This document shows, piece by piece, positions 27,951 through 39,566 of a DNA stretch of 64,000 nt (position 1 is the stretch's first letter; each line of letters begins with the position of its first letter). The notes beneath the pieces were generated by a model. That model was given only the letters and a program-made list of their open reading frames with translations, did no database searches and had not been told where the DNA came from. Made by a program: the position numbers and the translations under genes. Source of the stretch: Vagococcus allomyrinae. GTDB taxonomy: Bacteria; Bacillota; Bacilli; Lactobacillales; Vagococcaceae. The stretch spans positions 62,001-126,000 of the forward strand of contig NZ_JAEEGA010000013.1 of the NCBI RefSeq assembly GCF_017829975.1. The letters run 5' to 3'.

Positions 27951-28826
27951 ATGAAAAGTAAAATAACAAAGAAAATGATGATAACAATTACAATTATGGC
28001 TGTTGCTTTAGTCGGTGGTGCGGTAGGTGCCTCGACTGTTGTCAACTGGGGTGGCGAAAGTGACGTTTCCGCGATTAGAACAGCAGTGGCAAGTTTAGAT
28101 AATAAATTAACAGAAAAAGAACGCTTGGCAAAAGATGGTCAAGCAAAAGTAATCGATTTAACCACAAAATTGGTGGCTTCCGAAAACACTTTAAAAGATT
28201 CACAAGCAGAGGTTGAAAAATTGAAACGTGAGAATGAGGGATTAAAGGAAGCCAAGTCAAAAGTCGATGGGCTAAATCAAACGATTGCTGACCTAAACAA
28301 TCAAATTGTTCAACTAAATAATACGATTCAACAAAAAAATGATCAGATTAAACGAAATGAAGATCAGTTTAAAGAACAACTACAACAAAAACAAGATGAA
28401 GTAGCCCGTAAACAACAAGAAGTGAACCAAAAGAACGCTGAAATCAATCAAAAAAACCAAGAGAATGAACAATTGAGACGTGAAGTGAAGACACAAAAAG
28501 CGCTAGCAGCTCAAAAACAAGCAGAATTGATAACGGCTCAAAATAATGCGGTGAGCCTCACCAACGACTTGGCAACTAAACAGGCGGAATTAGAGCGAAA
28601 AGCAGCTGAGCTACAAGTGAAGCAAACGGAGTACAACGCCTTGAGAGATCAGTTAAGTGCTAAAGAAACAACTGTCAATCAGTTACAACAAGACATTGCA
28701 CGGTTAACAGCTGAACGGGATCAATTATCCAATCAAACCAATGATTCTAATGCCAAGCTTCAACAAGCACAAGCAGATGTTAAGGTGTTAAAAGACTACG
28801 TCCAAAGTGTGGACGCTAAGCATTAA
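27951..28826 (+). CDS. membrane-anchored coiled-coil protein of unknown function
   Basis: The 291-residue protein has one N-terminal hydrophobic helix (residues 8-28), probably an uncleaved anchor or signal peptide, followed by an almost continuous coiled coil to the C-terminus. The coil is very rich in Gln, Asn, Lys and Glu (QQKQDEVARKQQEVNQKNAE). No catalytic domain is visible. It could be a spacer or scaffold at the cell envelope. GAAAGGCTGGAG precedes the ATG, and a perfect palindrome lies upstream. I do not recognise a named family. Confidence 0.75.
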   Translation: MKSKITKKMMITITIMAVALVGGAVGASTVVNWGGESDVSAIRTAVASLDNKLTEKERLAKDGQAKVIDLTTKLVASENTLKDSQAEVEKLKRENEGLKEAKSKVDGLNQTIADLNNQIVQLNNTIQQKNDQIKRNEDQFKEQLQQKQDEVARKQQEVNQKNAEINQKNQENEQLRREVKTQKALAAQKQAELITAQNNAVSLTNDLATKQAELERKAAELQVKQTEYNALRDQLSAKETTVNQLQQDIARLTAERDQLSNQTNDSNAKLQQAQADVKVLKDYVQSVDAKH

Positions 28827-28868
28827 GCGGTAAATAAAAGAAAATGGGGATTTGCGACAGATAGTGGC

Positions 28869-28899
28869 CAGCTAGGGGGAAGTCTCTAGCTGTTTTTTT
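28869..28899 (+). terminator. terminator after the coiled-coil protein gene
   Basis: Stem CAGCTAG / CTAGCTG with a 10-base loop, followed by seven T. Confidence 0.88.
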
Positions 28900-29014
28900 G
28901 TCTGTCTCAAGATCGGAAGGGTCAACTTTTTTCTGAGTTAGTGGTATACTAATATAGTAGAAGTCTGTCAAATAGCCACGTCGTTAAGGTGGTAAGTAAA
29001 AGGAATGAGCAACC

Positions 29015-30808
29015 GTGAATGAACGTATAAAAAGTAAATTAGCCTTGTTGCCAGATCAGCCTGGTTGTTATTTAATGAAAGATAAAAACAAGACGATTAT
29101 CTATGTGGGAAAAGCTAAAATTCTTAAAAATCGTGTGCGATCGTATTTTACTGGCAGTCATGATACGAAAACGGAACGACTAGTCAGTGAAATTGATGAT
29201 TTTGAATATATTGTAACAGAGTCAAATATTGAAGCCTTGCTGTTGGAGATTAATTTGATTCAACAAAATAATCCTAAATACAACATCATGCTAAAGGACG
29301 ATAAAAGTTATCCTTTTATTAAAATAACGAACGAAAAATACCCGCGCTTGACCATTACTCGTCAGGTGAAAAAGGACAAGGCTAATTATTTTGGCCCTTA
29401 CCCAGACGTCAAAGCCGCCAATGAAACGAAGCGGTTATTAGACCGTCTTTATCCTTTAAGAAAGTGCAGTTTGTCCTCTAAAAAACCTTGTTTATACTAT
29501 CATATTGGGCAGTGTCTTTGCCCTAGTGTGTTTGATGTTGACCCCAAGGTGTATCAATTGATGGTAGAGGAAATCAAACGCTTCTTAAACGGCGGTTACA
29601 CCGACATTCAGGAGTCGTTACAAGAAAAAATGACCTTAGCAGCTGAAAAGATGGAATTTGAAAAGGCGGCGGAGTACCGGGATCAGATCAGCTCGATTGA
29701 AACAGTCATGACCCGTCAAAAAATGACCAATACGGACTTTGTTGACCGTGACATTTTTGGTTATGCTGTCGATAAGGGCTGGATGTGTGTCCAAGTGTTT
29801 TTTGTTCGCCAAGGAAAAATTATCGAACGAGAGGTGTCCATTTTCCCTTTTTATAATGAAGGGGCAGAAGATTTTCTGACGTTTATCGGTCAGTTTTACT
29901 TGGAAAACCAAAACTTTGTACCTAAGGAAATATTTATCCCAGCTGACATTGACAAAGTCAGTGTGGAGGCATTAGTCAAAGCGAAAGTCTATCAGCCGCA
30001 AAAAGGTGAAAAGAAAAAGCTGGTGGCTCTAGCTAGTAAAAATGCTCAGGTCTCTTTGATGGAAAAATTCGATTTGATTGAGCGGAAGGAAGAGCGAACG
30101 ATTGGGGCCATTGAGAAATTAGGCGAGGCCATGGGCATCCCGACGCCGGTTCGGATTGAAGCTTTTGATAACTCCAATATCATGGGGACCGACCCTGTTT
30201 CAGCGATGGTTGTCTTTGTTGATGGCAAACCGCAAAAGAATGAGTATCGGAAATATAAAATTAAGACGGTTAAAGGCCCCGATGATTACGCCTCGATGCG
30301 TGAAGTTATTTATCGTCGCTACTCTCGGGTATTGAAGGATGGGTTGGTGTTTCCTGACCTGATTGTCATCGATGGAGGGAAAGGTCAAGTAGATGTGGCC
30401 AAGGATGTTCTGGAAAATCAACTAGGATTGATGATTCCAGTGGCTGGCCTAGCAAAAAATGATAAGCATCGAACCAGTGAGTTGTTATTTGGACCGGCCT
30501 TAGATGTGATCCCCTTAAAGCGAAACTCGCCTGAGTTTTTCTTGTTGCAACGGATTCAAGATGAGGTTCACCGTTTTGCCATTACCTTTCATCGGCAACT
30601 ACGCAGTAAAAACAGCTTTGCTTCCAAACTGGATGGCATTGATGGTTTAGGGCCAAAACGTAAGAAAAATCTTTTAAAAGAGTTTAAATCCTTAAAAAAT
30701 ATCCAGGCTGCCACGATTGAAGAGTTGGAAGCATCAGGTTTACCTAAAAATGTGGCGTTAAATGTATTTGAACATTTTAAGGAACCTGTGACAGAAACTA
30801 CCAAATAG
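29015..30808 (+). CDS. uvrC: excinuclease ABC subunit C
   Basis: UvrC makes both incisions in nucleotide excision repair. In 597 residues it has the GIY-YIG nuclease domain ([20 protein letters not shown] near residues 14-33), the UVR domain ([14 protein letters not shown]), the RNase H-like UvrC domain ([20 protein letters not shown] with a catalytic Asp) and a C-terminal (HhH)2 domain ([16 protein letters not shown]). Length is normal. The start is GTG; the nearby ATG is out of frame. It appears monocistronic, with a terminator at 30821. Confidence 0.97.
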   Translation: MNERIKSKLALLPDQPGCYLMKDKNKTIIYVGKAKILKNRVRSYFTGSHDTKTERLVSEIDDFEYIVTESNIEALLLEINLIQQNNPKYNIMLKDDKSYPFIKITNEKYPRLTITRQVKKDKANYFGPYPDVKAANETKRLLDRLYPLRKCSLSSKKPCLYYHIGQCLCPSVFDVDPKVYQLMVEEIKRFLNGGYTDIQESLQEKMTLAAEKMEFEKAAEYRDQISSIETVMTRQKMTNTDFVDRDIFGYAVDKGWMCVQVFFVRQGKIIEREVSIFPFYNEGAEDFLTFIGQFYLENQNFVPKEIFIPADIDKVSVEALVKAKVYQPQKGEKKKLVALASKNAQVSLMEKFDLIERKEERTIGAIEKLGEAMGIPTPVRIEAFDNSNIMGTDPVSAMVVFVDGKPQKNEYRKYKIKTVKGPDDYASMREVIYRRYSRVLKDGLVFPDLIVIDGGKGQVDVAKDVLENQLGLMIPVAGLAKNDKHRTSELLFGPALDVIPLKRNSPEFFLLQRIQDEVHRFAITFHRQLRSKNSFASKLDGIDGLGPKRKKNLLKEFKSLKNIQAATIEELEASGLPKNVALNVFEHFKEPVTETTK

Positions 30809-30820
30809 TTAAATAAGTGA

Positions 30821-30851
30821 AACGAATTATCTTAGGATAGTTCGTTTTTTT
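30821..30851 (+). terminator. terminator after uvrC
   Basis: Stem ACGAATTATC / GATAGTTCGT (one G-T pair) followed by seven T. Confidence 0.88.
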
Positions 30852-30925
30852 CTATCTGGGAGTGTGGTATCATTTTAATAAGAGATTGCTCGGGGGAGTA
30901 ATTTAATAAAAATGGAGGTTAAGGA

Positions 30926-31825
30926 ATGTTAGAAGTGAAGCAGTTAGTCAAACGATTTGGCGACATGACAGCCGTCGACAATGTTTCCTTTACGATTCCT
31001 GAAGGGAAAATTTTAGGTTTAATCGGGCAAAATGGAGCAGGTAAAACTACGACCTTTCGATTAATTTTAGATTTTTTGTCAGCGGATCAAGGAGAAGTCT
31101 TGTGGAAAGGCCGTAAATTAACGGAAAAAGACTATAATGTGATTGGTTATTTACCAGAAGAGCGGGGGTTGTATCCTAAAATTAGTATTGAAGAACAACT
31201 GATTTATTTTGCCCGTCTACGTGGCAAAACGAAAAAAGAAATTGTGCCGAAAATCGATGAATGGATGGAGAAATTCCAAGTAAAAGGCAAAAAGACTGAT
31301 AAAGTCAAAGCCTTGTCAAAAGGAAATCAACAAAAAGTTCAGTTGATCTCCACCTTAATTCATGAACCAGAACTGATTATTTTAGATGAACCTTTTAGTG
31401 GTTTGGACCCAGTTAATGCGGAGTTGTTGAAAGATGGCATCCTTGAGCTTAAGGACAAAGGGTCATGTGTCATTTTCTCCAGTCACAACATGGACAACGT
31501 TGAAAAAATCTGCGATCACTTGATCATGTTGCGCAATGGTCAAATGGTACTGGACGGTGAGGTTCATGAGATTCGTCAGAGCTTTGGTCGGACTAAGTTA
31601 TTTATTGAATCAGCTCTTTCTTTGGCAGCCATTCAAGCAACCGATGGGGTGTTAACCTCTAAATTGCGAAGTGATGGCATCATTGAAGCCACCTTACGAG
31701 ATGATGAGGTTGGCAAGGAGCTCTTTAAGCAAGCGATTACCTTTGGGTATATGCCAGTCTTTAATCAGCTGCCACCGACGCTTGAAGAAATATTCAAAAT
31801 GAAAGTAGGTGAAGGCCATGAATAA
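30926..31825 (+). CDS. ABC transporter ATP-binding protein (NatA/YhaQ type)
   Basis: The 299-residue ATPase has Walker A GQNGAGKTT near residue 38, a signature LSKGNQQKVQL near 133, Walker B LIILDEPFSGLDP and the switch His in SSHNMD. The C-terminal extension after residue 215 is typical of the DrrA/NatA group. It overlaps the following permease gene by 8 bp, so the two form a two-component exporter. NatAB in Bacillus exports Na+, and YhaQP is related; the substrate here is unknown. Confidence 0.9.
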   Translation: MLEVKQLVKRFGDMTAVDNVSFTIPEGKILGLIGQNGAGKTTTFRLILDFLSADQGEVLWKGRKLTEKDYNVIGYLPEERGLYPKISIEEQLIYFARLRGKTKKEIVPKIDEWMEKFQVKGKKTDKVKALSKGNQQKVQLISTLIHEPELIILDEPFSGLDPVNAELLKDGILELKDKGSCVIFSSHNMDNVEKICDHLIMLRNGQMVLDGEVHEIRQSFGRTKLFIESALSLAAIQATDGVLTSKLRSDGIIEATLRDDEVGKELFKQAITFGYMPVFNQLPPTLEEIFKMKVGEGHE

Positions 31826-33074
31826 GTTTTGGGTAGTGGCTCTAGAAACCTATAAACGCAATGTAAAAAGTGTCACCTTTATCGTCATGATTTTGGCGCC
31901 CTTTTTAATGGTTGGTTTTAGTTTGTTAATGGGATTAGTGGGCAGTAACTTTGAAAAAGTGTCAAATATAGCGGTTGTTTCCAAGAATGAATTGATTCGA
32001 GAGGCCTTTATCACACAGACTGACTTTGATGTGAACAAGAAGATCGATACTGAGGAAGCGGCTAAAAAGGCGTTGGAAGAGGAAAAGATTGACGGGTTTT
32101 TAGTGATTGATACAGATGCTGAAGGCTCACAATTATCAGGCGAGTATTTTGGGGATACCTCTTTAGGAACGACCGATGAGATGGGGATTACTCAAATTCT
32201 AACAGGGATTCAAGTTGGTTTTCTGTCTCAGGAACTAAATTTGTCGGCTGAAGACATTCAAAAGTTGAGTCAACCAGCCGCCTTAGCAACAAAGACCGTT
32301 GAATTTAAGGATGGCAAGATGACCGATAAAGGGGTTAATCGGATTGTCATGACGATCAGTTCGGTGTTTATCGGATTGGCCATGTATATGATTATCCTGA
32401 TGTATGCTCAAGTAACCAGTTCCGAAGTGGCTTCTGAAAAAGGGACGCGGATCATGGAGATTATCTTGTCCAGTACGTCAGCGGCTAAACATTTTTATGG
32501 TAAAGTCATGGGAATTTTTATGGTTATTTTGACTCAAGTTGTCGTTTATTTTGGGATCGGCCTAGGAGCATTTCTCTTTATGAAAGATACTGATATGGTG
32601 AAAGATGTCTTAAAGGTGGTCTCAATTAGGGAAATTATCAAATCTTTATTGGGCTATAACTTAATTTACTTGTTGTTAGGAGTCGTTATTTACACGATTT
32701 TATCCGCTTTCTGCGGTTCATTGGTCTCAAAATCCGAGGATGCAGGCAAAGCGGTTGCTCCTGTTACTTACTTAACGATGATTGGTTTTTTCTTGACGAT
32801 GATTTTCGGTATGAGTGACCCTCAACATATTTTGATGCGAGTGACATCCTATATTCCGTTTCTTTCCTCCTTTACAATGCCCTCGCGGATTGCCAGTGGG
32901 ACCGTTACTGATATGGGGGTCATCATTTCACTGCTAATTTTAGTGGTGTCAACTTTGGTGTTATTGAAGATTTCTGCTTCGATGTACCGGTCGACAGCGC
33001 TCGTTTACAGCGATGACGGCATGTGGAAAGCTTTGAAAAAGTCGATGTCCATCATGAAAAGCGAAAAAAGATAA
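31818..33074 (+). CDS. ABC transporter permease (NatB/YhaP type)
   Basis: The 418-residue protein has one N-terminal helix, a large extracytoplasmic domain (about residues 45-170) and five to six C-terminal helices, the ABC-2 permease layout of NatB/YhaP. The segment SEKGTRIMEIILSS is the family's characteristic cytoplasmic coupling region. The ATG at 31818 lies inside the end of the ATPase gene, indicating translational coupling. Export of Na+ or a toxic compound is possible but not shown by sequence. Confidence 0.88.
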   Translation: MNKFWVVALETYKRNVKSVTFIVMILAPFLMVGFSLLMGLVGSNFEKVSNIAVVSKNELIREAFITQTDFDVNKKIDTEEAAKKALEEEKIDGFLVIDTDAEGSQLSGEYFGDTSLGTTDEMGITQILTGIQVGFLSQELNLSAEDIQKLSQPAALATKTVEFKDGKMTDKGVNRIVMTISSVFIGLAMYMIILMYAQVTSSEVASEKGTRIMEIILSSTSAAKHFYGKVMGIFMVILTQVVVYFGIGLGAFLFMKDTDMVKDVLKVVSIREIIKSLLGYNLIYLLLGVVIYTILSAFCGSLVSKSEDAGKAVAPVTYLTMIGFFLTMIFGMSDPQHILMRVTSYIPFLSSFTMPSRIASGTVTDMGVIISLLILVVSTLVLLKISASMYRSTALVYSDDGMWKALKKSMSIMKSEKR

Positions 33075-33081
33075 TCGAAGG

Positions 33082-33114
33082 AATACGTGGGCTGAAAGGC
33101 TCGCGTATTTTTTT
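33082..33114 (+). terminator. terminator after the ABC exporter operon
   Basis: Stem AATACGTGGGC / GCTCGCGTATT with one G-T pair, followed by TTTTT. Confidence 0.85.
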
Positions 33115-33159
33115 GTGTGGACCGGATAAGGGGAGGAAACGGTTTTCCCTCCTCTAATC

Positions 33160-33187
33160 AAAAAAAGCCCGGAGGAACTCCGGACTT
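33160..33187 (-). terminator. terminator after the adenosine deaminase gene
   Basis: On the minus strand AAGTCCGGAG-TTC-CTCCGGGCTT is followed by TTTTT. It lies 5 bp beyond the stop codon. Confidence 0.88.
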
Positions 33188-33192
33188 GGACA

Positions 33193-34212
33193 TTATGATA
33201 GGTGGGCGTATTCAGCTGTCAGCTGGGCGTGAAGCGCTTCTTTCACCTGATCTGAAATAAAGGCACCGTCAACGGCGTTGTGGTTCAATGTTTCCATGCA
33301 ACGATAATCGATGCCGTACCATTGATGAAGCTTCAGATATTCATCGGTTAAAGTCGTATTGGAGACGGTTCGATTATCAGTGTTGATACAAATCTTTAGA
33401 CCTGCTTCAAGGAAGTGTTTAAAGGGATAGTCGGCTAGTTCAAGAACTGCCTTGGTTTGGAAATTACTCGTCGGGCACATTTCGACCAGTGTTTGATTCT
33501 CGATACAGGTTTGTAAGACAGCTGGGTCTTTTTGAATGGCAATGCCATGGCCGATGCGGGTAGCGCCTAAGCGAATCGATTCTGCGACATTTTGCGGGCA
33601 CCCACATTCACCAGCATGCAAGGTGACGGGGATTTGCTGAGTGACACCAAGTGAGATCAGCTCGCTAAAGTCTGCTGTTGGGTAGTTAGCTTCATCACCG
33701 GCCAGATCAAAGCCGGCTACGCCGCGACCGAGATATTCTTTGGCACTCTCAATCACCTCTTGATTGCGCTGGTGGGAATGGTGGCGCATGGCGCAGAGTA
33801 AGGCGTTGCTTTTGACACCAAATGCAACTTCTCCCCGTTTGAGGCCAGCTAGAACGGCTGCCACAATTTCGGTAATGGTCAAACCTTCTTTAACAAAAAG
33901 CATGGGAGCAAAGCGCACTTCGATATACGTGACATTTTCTGCGGCAACTTGGGCAATTAAGTCGTAAGCGATGAGCTCTAAGGCGCTGGCTTCTTGTAAA
34001 TAAGGCAGCACGATGTCAAAGCGTTCCAGATATTCAAGTAAACTTTGGCATTCTTCTGGGGCGATCAACTTAGCCGCAAGCTCTGGGCCAGTAGCTGATA
34101 AGGGCCTGTTTTGTATCTGAGCTAGTTGCTCGAGAATATGGGGGCGAACGGAGCCGTCAAGATGACAGTGCAGTTCAATCTTTGGTAAGTGTTGGACGAT
34201 GTCTCTTTTCAT
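33193..34212 (-). CDS. add: adenosine deaminase
   Basis: The 339-residue protein is a metal-dependent TIM-barrel deaminase converting adenosine or deoxyadenosine to inosine forms in purine salvage. Metal ligands and catalytic residues are visible: LHCHLDG near residue 15, the HAGEC segment (catalytic Glu), RIGHG, and INTDNRTVS with the metal Asp. Length matches Add. The ATG follows a perfect GGAGGAATTAC ribosome binding site. It appears monocistronic. Adenine deaminase-like specificity within the family cannot be fully excluded. Confidence 0.93.
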   Translation of the reverse strand: MKRDIVQHLPKIELHCHLDGSVRPHILEQLAQIQNRPLSATGPELAAKLIAPEECQSLLEYLERFDIVLPYLQEASALELIAYDLIAQVAAENVTYIEVRFAPMLFVKEGLTITEIVAAVLAGLKRGEVAFGVKSNALLCAMRHHSHQRNQEVIESAKEYLGRGVAGFDLAGDEANYPTADFSELISLGVTQQIPVTLHAGECGCPQNVAESIRLGATRIGHGIAIQKDPAVLQTCIENQTLVEMCPTSNFQTKAVLELADYPFKHFLEAGLKICINTDNRTVSNTTLTDEYLKLHQWYGIDYRCMETLNHNAVDGAFISDQVKEALHAQLTAEYAHLS

Positions 34213-34419
34213 GTAATTCCTCCTTGTGAGTTGTGAACGTTTTAAAGTTTAATTATTAAGATACACGTTTTTTGCCAATAAAGCTAGTGAATCTCCAAAG
34301 AATGACAAATTTATGAGAAAAATTAGTTGGAATCAGTGCTGATCTAAGCGTCTTTGATTGGCAGTTCCTTGATTTTAAGTGTAAAATGGAAGGAGAGATA
34401 AACGAAAGGAATGGATGCT

Positions 34420-35256
34420 GTGAATATTACGAGTACCAAGAAACTTGCTAATGGGGTTGAAATGCCTCGCTTAGGTTTAGGTGTTTGGAAAGCAAAAGAT
34501 GATGAAGAAGTTATCAATGCGGTCAAATGGGCAATTGAAACAGGCTATAAGTCGATCGATACAGCGGCAATCTACAAAAATGAAAGTGGCGTAGGAATTG
34601 GCTTGAAAGAATCGGGAGTCAAACGGGAAGAGATCTTCGTTACGACGAAAGTTTGGAATGATGAGCAAGGGTATGATACAACTTTGGCTGCTTTTGATGA
34701 GAGTTTGAAAAAGCTGCAACTGGATTACGTTGACTTGTATTTGATTCACTGGCCAGTTGCTGGCAGCTACAAAGAGACGTGGCGCGCGTTAGAAAACCTT
34801 TATAAAGCTGGCCGAGCTAAGGCGATCGGTGTGTGTAATTTCCACGAACATCATTTGCGGGATTTAATGGCCGATGCTGAGATCATGCCAATGGTCAATC
34901 AAATTGAGCTCCACCCTTTGTTAAATCAACTACCTTTAAGACATTTTTGTCAGGAGCACGGGATTGCGGTTGAAGCTTGGTCACCACTTGGTCAGGGGAA
35001 TCTATTAAGTGATGAACGCTTGGTTGCCATGGGGCAAAAATATGGTAAAACGCCCGCCCAATTAATCATTCGCTGGGATTTGGAACACGACATCATCACC
35101 ATCCCTAAATCCGTCACAGAGTCACGGATTAAAGAAAATGCTGAGGTATTTGATTTTGAGTTAACGGCAGAAGATAAAAAAGCGATTGATGAACTTCATA
35201 CTGGCGAGCGCTTCGGCACAAATCCTAATGAGTTTGATAAAAAGAGAATGTTTTAA
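34420..35256 (+). CDS. aldo/keto reductase (AKR5-like)
   Basis: This NADPH-dependent TIM-barrel oxidoreductase has about 278 residues. It shows GYKSIDTAAIYKNE with the catalytic Asp and Tyr, the catalytic Lys in TTKVWN, LIHWPV with the catalytic His, AIGVCNFHEHHL, and the cofactor segment IPKSVTESRIKEN. It resembles 2,5-diketo-D-gluconate reductase/glyoxal reductase (YvgN) enzymes that reduce small aldehydes such as methylglyoxal. GTG 34420 is preferred because AAAGGA lies 9 bp upstream; an ATG at 34411 would add three residues but has no space for that site. A methylglyoxal synthase gene lies further right (48597). Confidence 0.88.
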   Translation: MNITSTKKLANGVEMPRLGLGVWKAKDDEEVINAVKWAIETGYKSIDTAAIYKNESGVGIGLKESGVKREEIFVTTKVWNDEQGYDTTLAAFDESLKKLQLDYVDLYLIHWPVAGSYKETWRALENLYKAGRAKAIGVCNFHEHHLRDLMADAEIMPMVNQIELHPLLNQLPLRHFCQEHGIAVEAWSPLGQGNLLSDERLVAMGQKYGKTPAQLIIRWDLEHDIITIPKSVTESRIKENAEVFDFELTAEDKKAIDELHTGERFGTNPNEFDKKRMF

Positions 35257-35257
35257 T

Positions 35258-35295
35258 GAAAAATCACCTAGCTATTATTTAGCTAGGTGATTTTT
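35258..35295. terminator. bidirectional terminator
   Basis: A perfect stem AAAAATCACCTAGCTA / TAGCTAGGTGATTTTT serves the convergent reductase and UPF0173 genes. Confidence 0.92.
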
Positions 35296-35974
35296 ATAAG
35301 TGGATGATTTCGCCAATAGCTACTGGCAAGCGTTGCTCTGGTGGTAAGAGCTTAAAGAAATCTTCGGGATCTTGTTCGATAACTGGAAAAGTATTGTAGT
35401 GAACAGGCACGGCTTTTTTCGGCTTTAGCCACGAAGCGGCAAGGGCGGCGTCAGCGGGTCCCATCGTGAAATTATCGCCAATTGGCAGAAAAGCTAGGTC
35501 GATGGCTTGTTGTTGGCCGATTAATTTCATGTCACTAAAAAGGGCGGTGTCGCCAGCGTGATAGATGACTTTTCCTTCAATGGTCAGGATCAGACCGGCA
35601 GCAATGCCTAATGAGTGCAGTTGGCCGTGTTCATCTTCATAGCTAGAGCTGTGGATGGCCGGCGTCATTTTAACAGTTCCAAAAGGGAAGGTGAACTGTC
35701 CGCCTGGTTGCATGCCATGGGTTTGATACCCTCGTTTGGTAAAATAGCCAGCTAATTCGTAGTTTGCCACGATCAAAGCGTTTGTTCGCTGGGCGATTAA
35801 AGCTGTATCACCAACGTGGTCGTTATGAGCGTGGGTTAAGATGATAACGTCTGCAGCAACAGTTTCAGGGTCAAGGTCGCTATAGGGATTGTCACTGATT
35901 AACGGGTCGATTAAAATAGTTTGCTGGTCTGTCACAATTTTTACACAGGATTGTCCGTGCCAAGATAGGTTCAT
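35294..35974 (-). CDS. UPF0173 metal-dependent hydrolase (beta-lactamase fold)
   Basis: The 226-residue protein is a compact metallo-beta-lactamase-fold hydrolase of the UPF0173/YtkL group. The start LSWHGQSCVKI, the metal motif THAHNDHVGD, the GDTALFSDM segment and late PVHYNTFPVI give the ligand order. The physiological substrate of this group is not established. ATG 35974 has AGGAGGAG at ideal distance, whereas the frame itself opens two codons earlier at TTG. It is convergent with the aldo/keto reductase. Confidence 0.9.
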   Translation of the reverse strand: MNLSWHGQSCVKIVTDQQTILIDPLISDNPYSDLDPETVAADVIILTHAHNDHVGDTALIAQRTNALIVANYELAGYFTKRGYQTHGMQPGGQFTFPFGTVKMTPAIHSSSYEDEHGQLHSLGIAAGLILTIEGKVIYHAGDTALFSDMKLIGQQQAIDLAFLPIGDNFTMGPADAALAASWLKPKKAVPVHYNTFPVIEQDPEDFFKLLPPEQRLPVAIGEIIHL

Positions 35975-36033
35975 TGTCAATCTCCTCCTAAATAGTTGTT
36001 ATGATAAGTATACCTTACATAGTTCAAGGATTC

Positions 36034-36064
36034 AAAAAGCGTTTGACCGATCATGGCCAAACGC
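36034..36064 (-). terminator. minus-strand terminator displaced from the glutamine amidotransferase gene
   Basis: On the minus strand a GCGTTTG / CAAACGC stem with inner GGCC/GGTC pairing is followed by TTTTTG. The only minus-strand gene that could use it ends at 36521, about 460 bp away, with R1b in between. Confidence 0.6.
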
Positions 36065-36073
36065 GTTTGTTTT

Positions 36074-36518
36074 ACTTTATAGGAAAGTATAAAACTTTCT
36101 CTATATCGTATTTTGGATCCAGCTTCACAAGGCACCACTACGCTTCGCTTCGATCTCAACAAATTCTAAGTGCTCTTCGACCTTCAATGCTCGACGCTTC
36201 AGCGTATAGCAATTGATGAGATCGGAATGCAGTGTAGTGTCCCTTGTTTCTAATTGCTAAAGCAATAAGAACAACGGCTGCCGTTGTTCTAGCATTTTAA
36301 TGCGTAGAGACAAGGGACACTTCGTTCTCATCAAATGCTAAGCGCTAAAGCACTAAGCTTTGAAGGACGAAGTAAGATAAAATTATTTTAGTGACAAAGG
36401 CCTCTATGCTTAATGCTTTAGCATTTAGCGATAGCGGACATCGAAGCGTAGCGTAGTAGCATCACTTAACTATTTTGCTATTTTTCTTTCAGGGCTAAAC
36501 GCCTCGTTCAGCTTTTCT
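36074..36518 (+). repeat. R1 dispersed intergenic repeat, copy b (longest)
   Basis: It shares both ends with R1a (ACTTTATAGGAAAG start, CGCCTCGTTCAGCTTTTCT end) and the identical 68-bp core (36165-36232). The right half adds modules with several short dyads, such as GCAATAAGAACAACGGC, AATGCTTTAGCATT and CGAAGCGTAGCG, and a GGACACTTCGTT module also present in R1c. It ends 2 bp before the stop codon of the minus-strand amidotransferase gene. No plausible protein spans it. Confidence 0.93.
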
Positions 36519-36520
36519 AA

Positions 36521-37243
36521 TTACAGTTGATTGACGAAAAAGTCGAAGAGTTGTTTTTCGGAAGCGTGGGCTTGAAAACTTAATTCCGGATGCCATTGAA
36601 TGGCTAGGATCCGTTGACTCTCGTCATGCCATTCCACAGCTTCGACAACCTGATCAGAACTAAGTGCGCTGACTTTTAAGGTGGCCGCCAGTCGTTTAAT
36701 GGCTTGATGATGGTAGCTGTTCACTCGGTAGCTTTCACCGACCACCTGACTTAGTAAGCTGTCTTTTTCAACAGTGATACTGTGAGTCGGGTGTTTGGGT
36801 AAAGTCGGCTCTTGGACGTGACGGACACTCCAATCAGAGTAAAGAGATAGGTCTTGGTAAAGATTACCACCTAGAGTGACGTTCAGAATTTGCATCCCTC
36901 GACAAACGGCAAAGATCGGTTTATGTTGAGCGATGGCTTCTTGAATTAAGGCTTGTTCAAAGACATCCCGATCTGGGTGGGTGCCTTGAAGGAGTGGGTG
37001 AGGCTCTTCGCCATAGAGCATCGGGTCCACGTCTTGCCCACCTGCTAAAAGCAATTTATCGATCCTTGAAATATAAGTTTTAGCATTGTCAGGATGTGTG
37101 ATCGGTAATAAGAGCGGTAAGCCCCCGACAGCTTCTGTTGCGGTGACAAAGCCTTGTGGTGTATAGGTAACGGCATTTCCGTGGAATTCAGTAGAACCGG
37201 ACGCCAGCTGATTGGCTGCAATGCCAATAATCGGTTTGGACAT
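36521..37243 (-). CDS. class I glutamine amidotransferase-like hydrolase (gamma-glutamyl-GABA hydrolase type)
   Basis: The 240-residue protein matches the PuuD/peptidase C26 group, which hydrolyses gamma-glutamyl amides. It has the oxyanion segment LLLAGGQDVDP, the nucleophile cysteine in FAVCRGMQILNV (near residue 112) and the catalytic His-x-Glu in QWHPELS. A longer frame opens at 37276, but ATG 37243 is preceded by TTGGAGG. No polyamine or gamma-glutamyl pathway gene is adjacent. R1b follows its stop codon immediately. Confidence 0.9.
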   Translation of the reverse strand: MSKPIIGIAANQLASGSTEFHGNAVTYTPQGFVTATEAVGGLPLLLPITHPDNAKTYISRIDKLLLAGGQDVDPMLYGEEPHPLLQGTHPDRDVFEQALIQEAIAQHKPIFAVCRGMQILNVTLGGNLYQDLSLYSDWSVRHVQEPTLPKHPTHSITVEKDSLLSQVVGESYRVNSYHHQAIKRLAATLKVSALSSDQVVEAVEWHDESQRILAIQWHPELSFQAHASEKQLFDFFVNQL

Positions 37244-37388
37244 AAAAAAACCTCCAATAAAATAGAATAAATCCATTGTATCACTTATTCTTCAAGGCAC
37301 AACTATTTTGGTCTTTGCCTTGCCGTTAAAACAGAATAAGGAATTGATGAGAAAGGGTCTTTTAGCAACCGTTAGGAAACGAAAAATT

Positions 37389-37418
37389 TTGAGAAAAGAG
37401 GGAGAAATATGGTATACT
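37389..37418 (+). promoter_or_regulatory. metG operon promoter
   Basis: TTGAGA (37389-37394), 18 bases, TATACT (37413-37418). The leader of about 60 nucleotides shows no T-box or S-box features. Confidence 0.55.
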
Positions 37419-37464
37419 GGTAAGTAAATTGCGGACAGAAATAGCTTTGTTGGCTAATTTCTAA

Positions 37465-39492
<2,028 letters not shown>

Positions 39493-39566
39493 GATCGCTC
39501 GTGAACGATTGGAAACTGTGGTTTTCAGTCGTTTTCGTCTGTGCTGAGCAGAGAGGATAGAATAGG

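Noticed and set aside
36074-36518. R1 as a CRISPR array or insertion sequence
   Set aside because: There are no regularly spaced direct repeats with unique spacers, no transposase frame and no terminal target duplication that I could see.
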